Shown here: positions 45,851 to 54,132 of the stretch, in pieces
How positions within the stretch are numbered: the first letter of the stretch is position 1
How the letters are laid out: each line of letters opens with the position of its first letter
From: UBA1756 sp045132235
GTDB taxonomy: Bacteria; Bacteroidota; Bacteroidia; Bacteroidales; WCHB1-69
Reading direction: 5' to 3'
Length of the DNA: 64,000 nucleotides
Assembly: GCA_045132235.1 (NCBI GenBank)
Contig: JBGURX010000046.1
Location: 26,791 to 90,790 of the forward strand
Translations under genes and position numbers: made by a program
The notes under the pieces: model-generated
The model's database searches: none
Told to the model about the DNA's origin: nothing
The model's input: only the letters and a program-made list of their open reading frames with translations

Positions 45851-47036
45851 CTTTAACCGCTTCTCCGATGGCAATGCCCAAGGCGTACAGGCGGTCAATG
45901 TCCTCCTCGCGGATGGGCGCGCCCTTCACCTCCACCGGGTCAGCCACGAGATTCCACTGCGCATCGGCAGCAATCTTGCTGAGGGTGGACACTCCGCCGC
46001 CGCTCCAACCCATGCCCCCGAAGAGGCCGAACAGTTTGTTCTGCGGTTTGAAATGCTCAATCTCGTGCACCAGCAGCGACATGTTGGGGAACATGCTGCC
46101 ATAGTGGGCACAAGCGCCCAATACCACGCCTTTATATTTCCATATATCACTGATAATGAAGGAGGTTTCGGTACGAGAAACATCATACACGCGCACATCG
46201 CGCACGCCGGCATCCACCACACCACGGGCGATGATGTCGGCCATGGCAGCGGTATTGCCGTACATGGAGCCGTAGGCAATCACTACACCTGCTTCTCCCT
46301 GATGTCCGCTCCAGCGCAGGTAGCGGCTGATAACCCACTGCAAATCGCTGCGCCATACCAGACCGTGGGAGGGCGCTATCATCTTGATACCGAGAGTGGA
46401 AAGACGGTTGATAGCTTTCGATGCCGGCATAGAAACCTTCCCCACAATGTTGGCATAATAGCGACGCATGTCATCCTCGTAGAAGGAGAGGTCCACCTGA
46501 TCGTCGAAGATGCCACCGTTGAGGGCGCCGAAGCCGCCGAAAGCGTCGTTGGAGAACAGAATGCCCGTAGTCGTCTCGAAGGTTACCATTGATTCGGGCC
46601 AGTGCACCATGGGAGCAGTGAAAAACTGCAACGTGTGCTTGCCGAGGCTAAGCATCTCGCTGTCAGCTACTACCTTCTTGTTCTGGAGCGGTCCATAAAA
46701 CGCCTCCAACGGAGCGAACGTCTTGGCGTTGCCCACAATCTGCATGTTGGGAAACTCCTTCTGAAGCATGGCCACCGAACCGCTATGGTCGGGTTCGGCA
46801 TGGTTCACAATCAGATAGTCCACCTGACGGCCGTTCAGCACGGCACGCACATTGGCGAGATATTGTCCAATAAAGCCGATTTCCACCGGGTCGATCAGTG
46901 CGACCTGCTCGTCCACGATCAGGTAAGAGTTGTAGGAGACCCCGTTGGGCAGTTGCATGTGGTTTTCAAAAAAATCCGTGTGACGGTCGTTCACCCCCAC
47001 ATAATAAATATTCTCAGCAAGTTCTATTCTCTTCAT
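45834..47036 (-). CDS. A-type flavodiiron protein (FprA family)
   Basis: Cytoplasmic flavodiiron protein that reduces O2 to water, or NO to N2O, protecting an anaerobe. The 400 residues comprise a metallo-beta-lactamase-like diiron domain with the ligand motif NHAEPDHSG and MVHWPES (about 1-250). A flavodoxin domain follows (from about 253), with VVIAYGSMYGNTAAMADII as FMN-binding loop. ATG 47036 gives the family's usual start MKRIELAENIYYVGVNDR; an ATG three codons upstream (47045) is possible. It has the best promoter in the window. The last residues and the stop codon (VKTEN, TGA) are encoded by a heptad repeat. Confidence 0.94.
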   Translation of the reverse strand: MKRIELAENIYYVGVNDRHTDFFENHMQLPNGVSYNSYLIVDEQVALIDPVEIGFIGQYLANVRAVLNGRQVDYLIVNHAEPDHSGSVAMLQKEFPNMQIVGNAKTFAPLEAFYGPLQNKKVVADSEMLSLGKHTLQFFTAPMVHWPESMVTFETTTGILFSNDAFGGFGALNGGIFDDQVDLSFYEDDMRRYYANIVGKVSMPASKAINRLSTLGIKMIAPSHGLVWRSDLQWVISRYLRWSGHQGEAGVVIAYGSMYGNTAAMADIIARGVVDAGVRDVRVYDVSRTETSFIISDIWKYKGVVLGACAHYGSMFPNMSLLVHEIEHFKPQNKLFGLFGGMGWSGGGVSTLSKIAADAQWNLVADPVEVKGAPIREEDIDRLYALGIAIGEAVKVKTEN

Positions 47037-47080
47037 TATCAACATTTTATTATAAAAAGCATTCTTTAGGAATTACGATA

Positions 47081-47111
47081 CAAAAATACATTTTTCTAAA
47101 GGAAAAACAAA
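47081..47111 (-). promoter_or_regulatory. Bacteroidetes promoter of the flavodiiron gene
   Basis: On the minus strand TTTG (47111-47108), 19 bases, then TATTTTTG (47088-47081), the full -33/-7 arrangement of Bacteroidetes promoters. It lies 45 bases before the ATG at 47036. Confidence 0.75.
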
Positions 47112-47216
47112 TCAGAATTCAAGAATAAAATAAAAAAAATAATGCAAGAAAATTATCAGGAAACGGCAATAAAACCGAAGGTTTATCGTTAATAAGTGTT
47201 TGCATAAAACTATACT

Positions 47217-48053
47217 ATGAAGAAAATAGCATTGGCAATCGCCATTTTAATGACTGTATTTCAGGGATTTGCACAAAAATCAGAGTTGGGCTTCATGGTG
47301 GGCACCTCCTTCTATCTGGGGGATTTGAATCCTGCCAAGGTGTTCGGCATGGCCAAGCCTGCCGGCGGCATCATCTACCGCTACAACTTCACCCCCCGCT
47401 GGGCCATACGGGCGAACATCCTTTTCGCGCAAGTGGCTGGTGATGACAACATTACCAACAAGCATTACGAGCGCAACCTGAGCTTCAAGTCGCCCATCAC
47501 CGAAATCGGAGTCATGGCGGAGCTGAACTTCTTCAAACTGTACAACGAGCGCGGAAAGAACTTTTTCAGTCCGTACCTGTTCGGCGGCATCGCGGTGTTT
47601 TCTTTCAACCCGCAGGCGCAGGCAGCCGACGGCACCTGGTACGCGCTGCAACATCTTGGTACAGAGGGACAAGGCTTTGAAGGCCAGAAGGATTATTACT
47701 CCCTGTGCAACGTGGCCATTCCCTTCGGACTCGGCATTCGCTTCAACTTCGCCAAATACTGCAGCATCGGCGCCGAGTGGGGCATGCGCTTCACCTTCAC
47801 CGACTACTTGGACGATGTGAGCGGCAACTACTACGACAACCAGACGCTGCGTGAGATGCGCGGCGGCGTGGTGGCCTACTTGGCCGACAAGTCGGATGTG
47901 AAGCACGAGGCGGGCACCGGCCGCGGCAACTCCACCACCAAGGATTTCTACTCCTTCGCAGGCGTGGTGTTCACCTTCAAGTTCGGCCAGATGGACCGCA
48001 GCTGCGACATCCGCACCAACGTGAAACGCAAAGCCGTGACAAGTCACAATTAA
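47217..48053 (+). CDS. porG: PorG-like outer-membrane protein of the T9SS (DUF6089)
   Basis: A 278-residue outer-membrane protein of about eight beta strands with signal peptide (MKKIALAIAILMTVFQGFAQ) and DUF6089 features: ELGFMVGTSFYLGDLNPAKV, GIIYRYNFTPRWAIRANILF, SPYLFGGIAVFSFNPQAQ and GAEWGMRFTFTDYLDDVSG. In Porphyromonas gingivalis the DUF6089 protein PorG sits directly before uppS, bamA and skp genes and is needed for T9SS; the order here is the same. It ends 3 bases before uppS. PorG is thought to link the trans-envelope T9SS core to the outer membrane. Confidence 0.87.
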   Translation: MKKIALAIAILMTVFQGFAQKSELGFMVGTSFYLGDLNPAKVFGMAKPAGGIIYRYNFTPRWAIRANILFAQVAGDDNITNKHYERNLSFKSPITEIGVMAELNFFKLYNERGKNFFSPYLFGGIAVFSFNPQAQAADGTWYALQHLGTEGQGFEGQKDYYSLCNVAIPFGLGIRFNFAKYCSIGAEWGMRFTFTDYLDDVSGNYYDNQTLREMRGGVVAYLADKSDVKHEAGTGRGNSTTKDFYSFAGVVFTFKFGQMDRSCDIRTNVKRKAVTSHN

Positions 48054-48056
48054 TCC

Positions 48057-48809
48057 ATGGAAAATATTGTTTTACAACCTGATAAGATGCCGCGTCACAT
48101 CGCCATCATCATGGACGGCAACGGGCGGTGGGCGCAGCAGCGCGGCATGGACCGCGTGATGGGGCATCGCGAAGGGGTGGAAACGGTGCGTCGCATCGTG
48201 GAGGAGTGCGGAAAACTGCGCATCCCTTACCTCACCCTGTACGCTTTTTCCACCGAAAACTGGAACCGTCCGCAGTACGAGGTGGAGGCGCTCATGCGTC
48301 TGATGTCGGCCGCCATCCGCAGCGAGGTGCCCAAGCTGATGGAAAACCACGTGCGGCTCAACGCCATCGGGCATCTGGAAGACCTGCCGCAGGTATGCCA
48401 GGACGAGCTGGCGGAAGCCTGCCGCCTCACCGCTCCCAACGACGGCATCACCCTCACCCTGTCGCTCAGCTACAGCGGCCGCAGCGAATTGAAATACTGC
48501 ATGAGAAAACTGGCACAGCAGGCGGCAGAGGGCATCATCAACCCTCAAGATATTGAAGAACAAACCATTACAGAAAATCTCTACACGGCAGGCATGCCCG
48601 ACCCCGACATCCTGATCCGTACCGGCGGCGAACAGCGCATCAGCAACTTCCTGCTCTGGCAAATCGCCTACGCAGAGCTTTTCTTCACCCCGGTGATGTG
48701 GCCCGACTTCAACGGACAGCACCTCCGCGAGATCATCTCGCAGTACCAAAACCGCGAACGCCGCTTCGGAAAAACCGGCGAGCAGGTACGAAATGAAGCT
48801 CAAAAATAA
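48057..48809 (+). CDS. uppS: Isoprenyl transferase (undecaprenyl diphosphate synthase family)
   Basis: Condenses isopentenyl diphosphate onto farnesyl diphosphate to make the C55 lipid carrier for cell-wall and polysaccharide synthesis. The 250-residue protein has all family blocks: HIAIIMDGNGRWAQQRG, GHREGVETVRRIVEEC, LTLYAFSTENWNRP and DILIRTGGEQRISNFLLWQ, with the final MWPDF motif. It is tightly linked to porG and upstream of bamA. Confidence 0.96.
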   Translation: MENIVLQPDKMPRHIAIIMDGNGRWAQQRGMDRVMGHREGVETVRRIVEECGKLRIPYLTLYAFSTENWNRPQYEVEALMRLMSAAIRSEVPKLMENHVRLNAIGHLEDLPQVCQDELAEACRLTAPNDGITLTLSLSYSGRSELKYCMRKLAQQAAEGIINPQDIEEQTITENLYTAGMPDPDILIRTGGEQRISNFLLWQIAYAELFFTPVMWPDFNGQHLREIISQYQNRERRFGKTGEQVRNEAQK

Positions 48810-48835
48810 TGATGGAAGTGTTTCAATATTTTTTG

Positions 48836-48843
48836 TAAATTTG
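48836..48843 (+). promoter_or_regulatory. Bacteroidetes -7 box (TAAATTTG)
   Basis: Exact TAnnTTTG match in the 59-base spacer before bamA, 25 bases before its TTG start. It suggests bamA has its own promoter besides read-through from porG-uppS. Confidence 0.65.
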
Positions 48844-48868
48844 CACCCTTATATTAAAGACCTCTACA

Positions 48869-51487
48869 TTGACCAAAATACGCTGGATTTTAGCACTTCT
48901 TGTCTTGACAATTGTTTGTACAACAATGGGTTATTCCCAAGTAATTGTGACAGACAATGACAGCGTGTCCAATGTAAGCATTGACTATTCCAACCCCCAG
49001 ACTTACGAAATCGGCGGTATCACCACCTCCGGCACTGGCGGACTCGACCGGCGGTTGCTGCCCTTCCAAGTGGGCGAACAGATTGAAATTCCGGGCGAAA
49101 AAATCTCCAAGACCCTCAAGAAACTGTGGGAAACCGGTCTCTATGAAGACATCCGCATCTCGGTGACGAAAATCATCGGGAACACCGCTTTTCTTGACAT
49201 TTATTTGGAAGACCGCGCCCGCTTGGCCGCCTTTGCCTTCGTAGGGGCGAAAAAGAGCGAAGAGACTGAGCTGCGCGAAAAAATCAAGATTTCGCAGGGC
49301 AATGTCGTCAACGACAACATGAAAAACAACTGCGTCAACCTCATCAAGAACTACTATATCGACAAGGGATACCACGCCTGCATGGTCACAGTGGAAGAGA
49401 AAAATGACGAGAAGATCAACCGCGCCGTCAACCTCTATTTCAACATCAACAAAGGCAAAAAAATCAAGATTGAGCGTATCGCCTTCTTCGGCAACGATAA
49501 TGTATCCGACGGCACCCTGCTCAAATCGATGAAGGAGACCAAGGAACGCTTCCATTTCATGCCCTTCTACAAAGCCGATACGGTCATCGCCTACATGTTC
49601 AGACATCCCGACTACTACCGTTCCAAGGACATCATCGACCACCTCAGCGACTACTTCGCCAACCGCGTCAACTTCCGTATTTTCAAAGGTTCCAAGTTCA
49701 TCAAGGCCAACTACGAAAGCGACAAGGTGAAGCTGATTGAGAAATACAACGAGCTCGGTTTCCGCGATGCCTACATCGTGAAAGACTCCTTCTACATGAA
49801 GGACAACCTTGCCTACATCGACATCACCGTGGACGAGGGACCGCGCTACTATTTCCGCAACATCGACTTTGTGGGCAACACCAAATACCCGACAGAACTG
49901 CTCCGCCAGATTCTCAACATAGAGAAGGGCGATGTCTATAACCAGAAACGCCTGATGGAGAACATCAGCATGAATCAGGACGGCAACGACATCAGCTCGC
50001 TGTACATGAACGACGGTTACCTCTTCTTCTATGCCAATCCCACCGAGGTGCTGGTGGAGAACGACTCCATCGACATCGAGATCCGTATCCGCGAAGGGCA
50101 GCAGGCCACCTACAACCGCATCTCCGTGAGCGGCAACACCAAGACCAACGACAATGTGATTCTGCGCGAGGTGACCACCCTGCCTGGACAGCTGTTCAAC
50201 CGTGCCGACATCATCCGCTCGCAGCAGGTGCTGCTTTCGCTCGGCTACTTCAATCAGGAAAAAATGGACGTTCGCCCGACTCCTAACGAGGCCGACGGAA
50301 CCGTGGACATTGAATATGTGGTGGAAGAAACCTCCTCCGACCAGCTCGAACTCTCGGCAGGCTACGGCGCGGCCGGTTTTGTGCTGAGTGCCGGTGTGTC
50401 GTTCAACAACTTCTCTTTCAGGAAGTTTTTCAAGAAAGATGCATGGAGACCCATCCCTTCCGGCGACGGTCAGAAGCTGGCGCTGAAAATTTCTGTCAGC
50501 ACGAAATGGTACCAGTCGTACAGTCTCACCTTTGTGGAGCCATGGTTGGGAGGAAAGAAGCCCAACACCCTTTCCGCCAACGTGTATTACCAGCGGCAGA
50601 CCAACGGCTACACCAAGTCGAACGATGCTTACGCCGCCATCGACATCATCGGTGCGAACCTCACCTTCGCCCGCAAGCTGAAATGGCCTGACGATTACTT
50701 CCAGCTGTCGCACAGCCTCATCTACCAGTACTACCGCGTGTACAACTACGGCAGTGTGTTCATCTTCAGCAACGGCTACGCCAACAACATCAGCTACAAG
50801 TTCTCCATCTCGCGCAACTCGGTCAATGCACCGATTTACCCGCGTGAGGGTTCCGAAATTTCGTTCTCGGTGCAGCTCACCCCGCCCTACTCGCTGTTCA
50901 ACAAGAAAGACTACTCGACGCTCACCGATCAGGAGAAATACAAGTTCTTGGAGTTCCACAAGTGGAAGCTGAACCTCTCGTGGTACACGAAGATTGTGGA
51001 CAACCTTGTGCTGAACGTGCGCATGAAGGCCGGTTTCATCGGCTGGTACAACAAAAGCATCGGAGCACCGCCGTTTGAACGTTTCTACTTGGGCGGCGAC
51101 GGTCTTTCCGGCTGGGCGCTCGACGGGCGCGAAGTCATTGGCATGCGCGGATATGACGATGAAGCGTTGACGGTGCGCGAGAACGGCAACTACGTGGGCG
51201 GCACCATCTTCAACAAGTTCACCGCCGAGCTGCGCTACCCCATCACGCTGAACCCGAGCGCCACCATCTACGTGCTCGCCTTCGTGGAAGCGGGTAACAC
51301 ATGGACCGACAAACGACAGTACTCACCTTTCAACCTTTATAAATCGGCCGGTCTCGGCGTGCGCATCTACCTCCCGATGTTCGGACTCCTCGGTTTCGAC
51401 TGGGGCTACGGCTTCGACGAGGTGCCCGGATTGAAAGACGCCGCCGGCAGCCGCTTCCACATCTCCATCAACCAATCCATCGACTAA
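48869..51487 (+). CDS. bamA: Outer-membrane protein assembly factor BamA
   Basis: Core of the machine that folds barrels into the outer membrane. The 872-residue protein has a signal peptide (ILALLVLTIVCTTMGYSQ), five POTRA domains (about 45-440; GGITTSGTGGLDRRLLPFQ, KIKIERIAFFGNDNVSDGTL, RYYFRNIDFVGNTKYPTELL, TYNRISVSGNTKTNDNVIL) and a 16-strand barrel with RYPITLNPSATIYVLAFVEA. The start is TTG at 48869: the next ATG lies inside the signal peptide. It ends FHISINQSID, without the terminal aromatic residue usual for a beta-signal. Confidence 0.95.
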   Translation: MTKIRWILALLVLTIVCTTMGYSQVIVTDNDSVSNVSIDYSNPQTYEIGGITTSGTGGLDRRLLPFQVGEQIEIPGEKISKTLKKLWETGLYEDIRISVTKIIGNTAFLDIYLEDRARLAAFAFVGAKKSEETELREKIKISQGNVVNDNMKNNCVNLIKNYYIDKGYHACMVTVEEKNDEKINRAVNLYFNINKGKKIKIERIAFFGNDNVSDGTLLKSMKETKERFHFMPFYKADTVIAYMFRHPDYYRSKDIIDHLSDYFANRVNFRIFKGSKFIKANYESDKVKLIEKYNELGFRDAYIVKDSFYMKDNLAYIDITVDEGPRYYFRNIDFVGNTKYPTELLRQILNIEKGDVYNQKRLMENISMNQDGNDISSLYMNDGYLFFYANPTEVLVENDSIDIEIRIREGQQATYNRISVSGNTKTNDNVILREVTTLPGQLFNRADIIRSQQVLLSLGYFNQEKMDVRPTPNEADGTVDIEYVVEETSSDQLELSAGYGAAGFVLSAGVSFNNFSFRKFFKKDAWRPIPSGDGQKLALKISVSTKWYQSYSLTFVEPWLGGKKPNTLSANVYYQRQTNGYTKSNDAYAAIDIIGANLTFARKLKWPDDYFQLSHSLIYQYYRVYNYGSVFIFSNGYANNISYKFSISRNSVNAPIYPREGSEISFSVQLTPPYSLFNKKDYSTLTDQEKYKFLEFHKWKLNLSWYTKIVDNLVLNVRMKAGFIGWYNKSIGAPPFERFYLGGDGLSGWALDGREVIGMRGYDDEALTVRENGNYVGGTIFNKFTAELRYPITLNPSATIYVLAFVEAGNTWTDKRQYSPFNLYKSAGLGVRIYLPMFGLLGFDWGYGFDEVPGLKDAAGSRFHISINQSID

Positions 51488-51564
51488 TTTAAACCTATCT
51501 CCATCAACACCATCTTAACACATTGTTTTCAGAATAAAAAATTAATCAAATAAAATTTACCATC

Positions 51565-52104
51565 ATGAAAAAGAGCATCATCACCGCAGTCGTAGTCGCC
51601 TTCATGTCGCTTCCTCTGTTCGGACAGAAGTACGCCTACATCGATTCAGAGTACATTTTAAGCAACATGCCCGACTACGTGGAGGCCCAGGCCGAACTGG
51701 ACCGCGTGGCTGTTGAATGGCAGAACGAAATCGAGAAAGAGTTCGCCAAGATCGACTCCATGTACAAAAAGTACCAGACCGAGGCCATCACCCTCCCCGA
51801 GAACATGAAACAGAAGCGCGAGGAGGCCATCATCAATGCTGAAAAAGCCGCCAAGGATTTGCAGAAGAAACGCTTCGGCAAGGACGGCGACCTCACCAAG
51901 AAGAGAGAAGAGCTGGTAACCCCCATCCAAGACCGTGTTTTCACCGCCATTGACGAGTATGCCAAGGAGAAAGGTTATGCCTTTGTGTTCGACGTGGCCG
52001 GCTCCATGACCATCATCTATGCTGACCCGAAGTGGGACATCAACGACCAGATCATGCAAAAGCTGGGCGTTACCCCGAAGGAAAGCAGCGAAGACGACGA
52101 CTAA
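51565..52104 (+). CDS. OmpH/Skp-family periplasmic chaperone (first of three)
   Basis: A 179-residue Skp-like chaperone that holds unfolded outer-membrane proteins on the way to BamA. Signal peptide MKKSIITAVVVAFMSLPLFG, then the family opening KYAYIDSEYILSNMPDYVEA. A long charged coiled coil follows (KEFAKIDSMYKKYQTEAITL, EKAAKDLQKKRFGKDGDLTK), ending in YAKEKGYAFVFDVAGS. The tail is acidic (ESSEDDD). It is the longest and most divergent of three tandem copies, 77 bases after bamA. Confidence 0.92.
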   Translation: MKKSIITAVVVAFMSLPLFGQKYAYIDSEYILSNMPDYVEAQAELDRVAVEWQNEIEKEFAKIDSMYKKYQTEAITLPENMKQKREEAIINAEKAAKDLQKKRFGKDGDLTKKREELVTPIQDRVFTAIDEYAKEKGYAFVFDVAGSMTIIYADPKWDINDQIMQKLGVTPKESSEDDD

Positions 52105-52142
52105 TCCGCAAAAATCACAACTAATCTTATAAACTTTTCAAA

Positions 52143-52640
52143 ATGAAGAAATCCTTTTTTATCCTGATGGCCGTTCTTCTTTTCGGCACATCTGCCACTT
52201 TCGCCCAGAAATACGGACATGTGGATGCCAACGCCATTTTCCTTGCGATGCCCGGCGCTGACACGCTTCAGACCGCACTCGAGAACTACCAGAAAGAGCT
52301 CGAAGCCGAGTACACCACCATGGCCACGGAATTCCAGACCAAATACGAGAAATTCAACAGAGAGGCCGGCACCATGTCGTCGGCTGTACGCCAGCTGCGC
52401 GAAAAAGAGCTCTCCGACCTGCAGCAGCGCATCAGTGCCTTTGAAGAGAGCCTTCAGGATATCATGCAGGAGCGCCAGATTGAGCTGATGACTCCCTTCC
52501 AGGACAAAATCCTCCAGGCCATCCAAGACGTGGCCAAGGAAAACGGCTATGCCTACATCTTCGACAGCAAAAACCTTCTCTACTCGGAAGGCGGCGATGA
52601 CGTAAGTGCATTAGTGAAAAAGAAACTCGGTATCAAATAG
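52143..52640 (+). CDS. OmpH/Skp-family periplasmic chaperone (second of three)
   Basis: A 165-residue Skp-like protein: signal peptide MKKSFFILMAVLLFGTSATFA, opening KYGHVDANAIFLAMPGADTL, coiled-coil stretch (YTTMATEFQTKYEKFNREAG, LQQRISAFEESLQDIMQERQ) and terminal DVAKENGYAYIFDSKN. It forms a tandem with its neighbours, 38 bases after the first copy. Confidence 0.93.
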   Translation: MKKSFFILMAVLLFGTSATFAQKYGHVDANAIFLAMPGADTLQTALENYQKELEAEYTTMATEFQTKYEKFNREAGTMSSAVRQLREKELSDLQQRISAFEESLQDIMQERQIELMTPFQDKILQAIQDVAKENGYAYIFDSKNLLYSEGGDDVSALVKKKLGIK

Positions 52641-52673
52641 TCGGACTCGTATTCTTACATTATTATATTGATT

Positions 52674-53183
52674 ATGAAAAGAAACATCATACTTGTCGCA
52701 CTGATGGCACTACTGTTGACTGCAGGAAGCCATCTGATGGCCCAGCAGGCGAAGTTCGGTCATGTGGACTATACCGGCGTTGCGCAGGCCACCCCGGAAT
52801 GGGCAGCGGCTGAGGCCGAAGTCAAGAAACTGGGTGAGGAACTGACTGCTGAAGGAGAGGCTTTGCAAGCCGAATTGCAGAAGAAATACGAGGAGTACCA
52901 GTCGAAGCAGGCCACCTACAGCGAGGCCGTTGCCAAACTGAAACAGCAGGAGATTCAGGATATGTACCAGCGGCTTCAAAAATTTTCCGAAGACGCACAG
53001 TCGCAGGTGGCCGCCAAGCAGAACGAACTGCTGGAGCCCATCAGAACCAAGGTGCTCGCCGCCATCAAGGAAGTGGCGAAAGAGAACAAATACACCTACG
53101 TTTTCGATGTGAGCACCCAGCTGTTCAACAGCGAAAGCGACGACCTCACCGACAAAGTGAAAGCCAAACTGGGAGTCCAATAG
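52674..53183 (+). CDS. OmpH/Skp-family periplasmic chaperone (third of three)
   Basis: A 169-residue Skp-like protein: signal peptide MKRNIILVALMALLLTAGSH, opening KFGHVDYTGVAQATPEWAAA, a Glu/Gln-rich coiled coil (LGEELTAEGEALQAELQKKY) and terminal EVAKENKYTYVFDVST. It is closest in length and ending (KLGVQ versus KLGIK) to the second copy. ATG 52674 is preferred to TTG 52668. It is followed by tatD after 2 bases. Confidence 0.93.
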   Translation: MKRNIILVALMALLLTAGSHLMAQQAKFGHVDYTGVAQATPEWAAAEAEVKKLGEELTAEGEALQAELQKKYEEYQSKQATYSEAVAKLKQQEIQDMYQRLQKFSEDAQSQVAAKQNELLEPIRTKVLAAIKEVAKENKYTYVFDVSTQLFNSESDDLTDKVKAKLGVQ

Positions 53184-53185
53184 TC

Positions 53186-53959
53186 ATGCGCTTCATCGAC
53201 TCGCACGGGCACATCTATCGGGAGTATTACGAAGAGGACTTCGACCCGGTAGTGCGCCGCGCCATAGAGGCGCAAGTCACCAAAATCATGCTGCCCTGCG
53301 TAACATCGCAGAGCCTCAACGACATCTTTGATGCTGTGGGAAAATACCCGCAGCATCTTTTTGCCATGATAGGGCTGCATCCCACCGACATTCCGGAGGA
53401 TGCCGACGCGGAGCTGGCGCTGTTGAAGCCGTACCTTACCCATCCCAATGTGGTGGGTGTGGGCGAAATCGGCATGGACCTTTACCACGACACCTCCACC
53501 ATAGAGATACAGAAAAAAGTTTTCAGCCAACAGTTGGAGTGGGCGGTGGAGTATCAGCTTCCTGTTTCCCTGCACATCCGCAGTGCGTATGCCGAGGCGA
53601 TGGAGATTCTGCGCCGCTTCGAAGGCACCGGACTGACGGGCATCCTGCACTGCTTTTCCGGAGGCATACAGGAGGCCGAGTGGGCGGTGCGCCATGGTTT
53701 CCTGTTGGGCATCGGCGGAGTGGTCACCTTCAAAAACAGCAAGTTGCAGGAGATTGTGAAAGCGGTGGGGGTGGAGCATCTGGCACTGGAAACCGACAGT
53801 CCCTTCCTCGCCCCTGTGCCGCACCGCGGGGAACGCAACGAAAGCGCCTACATTCCCCTTATTGCGCAAAAAGTGGCTGACCTGTGCGAGTGCAGCGTGG
53901 CAAAGGTAGCGGACATCACCACGGCGAATGTGGAGCGGATGTTCCGAATGGAAAACTGA
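53186..53959 (+). CDS. TatD-family metal-dependent hydrolase
   Basis: A 257-residue TIM-barrel hydrolase of the TatD DNase family. Metal ligands are visible: FIDSHGHIY (normally DTHxH), VGEIGMDLYHD, SLHIRSAYAEAM, GILHCFSGGIQEAE and LETDSPFLAPVPHRGERNES. TatD proteins are 3'-5' exonucleases or D-aminoacyl-tRNA deacylase-like enzymes; the exact role is open. The gene follows the third skp by 2 bases. Its stop codon (GAAAACTGA) is the first heptad of a repeat array. Confidence 0.92.
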   Translation: MRFIDSHGHIYREYYEEDFDPVVRRAIEAQVTKIMLPCVTSQSLNDIFDAVGKYPQHLFAMIGLHPTDIPEDADAELALLKPYLTHPNVVGVGEIGMDLYHDTSTIEIQKKVFSQQLEWAVEYQLPVSLHIRSAYAEAMEILRRFEGTGLTGILHCFSGGIQEAEWAVRHGFLLGIGGVVTFKNSKLQEIVKAVGVEHLALETDSPFLAPVPHRGERNESAYIPLIAQKVADLCECSVAKVADITTANVERMFRMEN

Positions 53960-53980
53960 AAATTGAAAATTGAAAGTGGA
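53951..53980 (+). repeat. Heptad repeat array, GAAAAYT type
   Basis: Units GAAAACT, GAAAATT, GAAAATT, GAAAG. The first overlaps the last codons and stop of tatD. A degenerate AT-rich copy may continue near 54019-54035. Confidence 0.8.
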
Positions 53981-54068
53981 GAGGTAGAGAGTGAGGATTG
54001 ACGAGTGGGAGTGAAGTGGAAAATTAAAATTTGGAGTTTGGTATCTTGACAAAATCAAAAACATTTTG

Positions 54069-54076
54069 TAATTTTG
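54069..54076 (+). promoter_or_regulatory. Bacteroidetes -7 box of the kdd gene (TAATTTTG)
   Basis: TAnnTTTG match with a TTGAC at 54046-54050 about 20 bases upstream as a possible -33 element; 57 bases before the ATG. Confidence 0.65.
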
Positions 54077-54132
54077 CACTCGCTTTCAGCAAAAGTCAAA
54101 ATAAATTCTAACCATTTAAAAATAAAAAAATT

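Noticed and set aside
48890..50959. 689-codon minus-strand frame opposite bamA
   Set aside because: Antisense of an unmistakable bamA; long only because the sense strand avoids certain codons.
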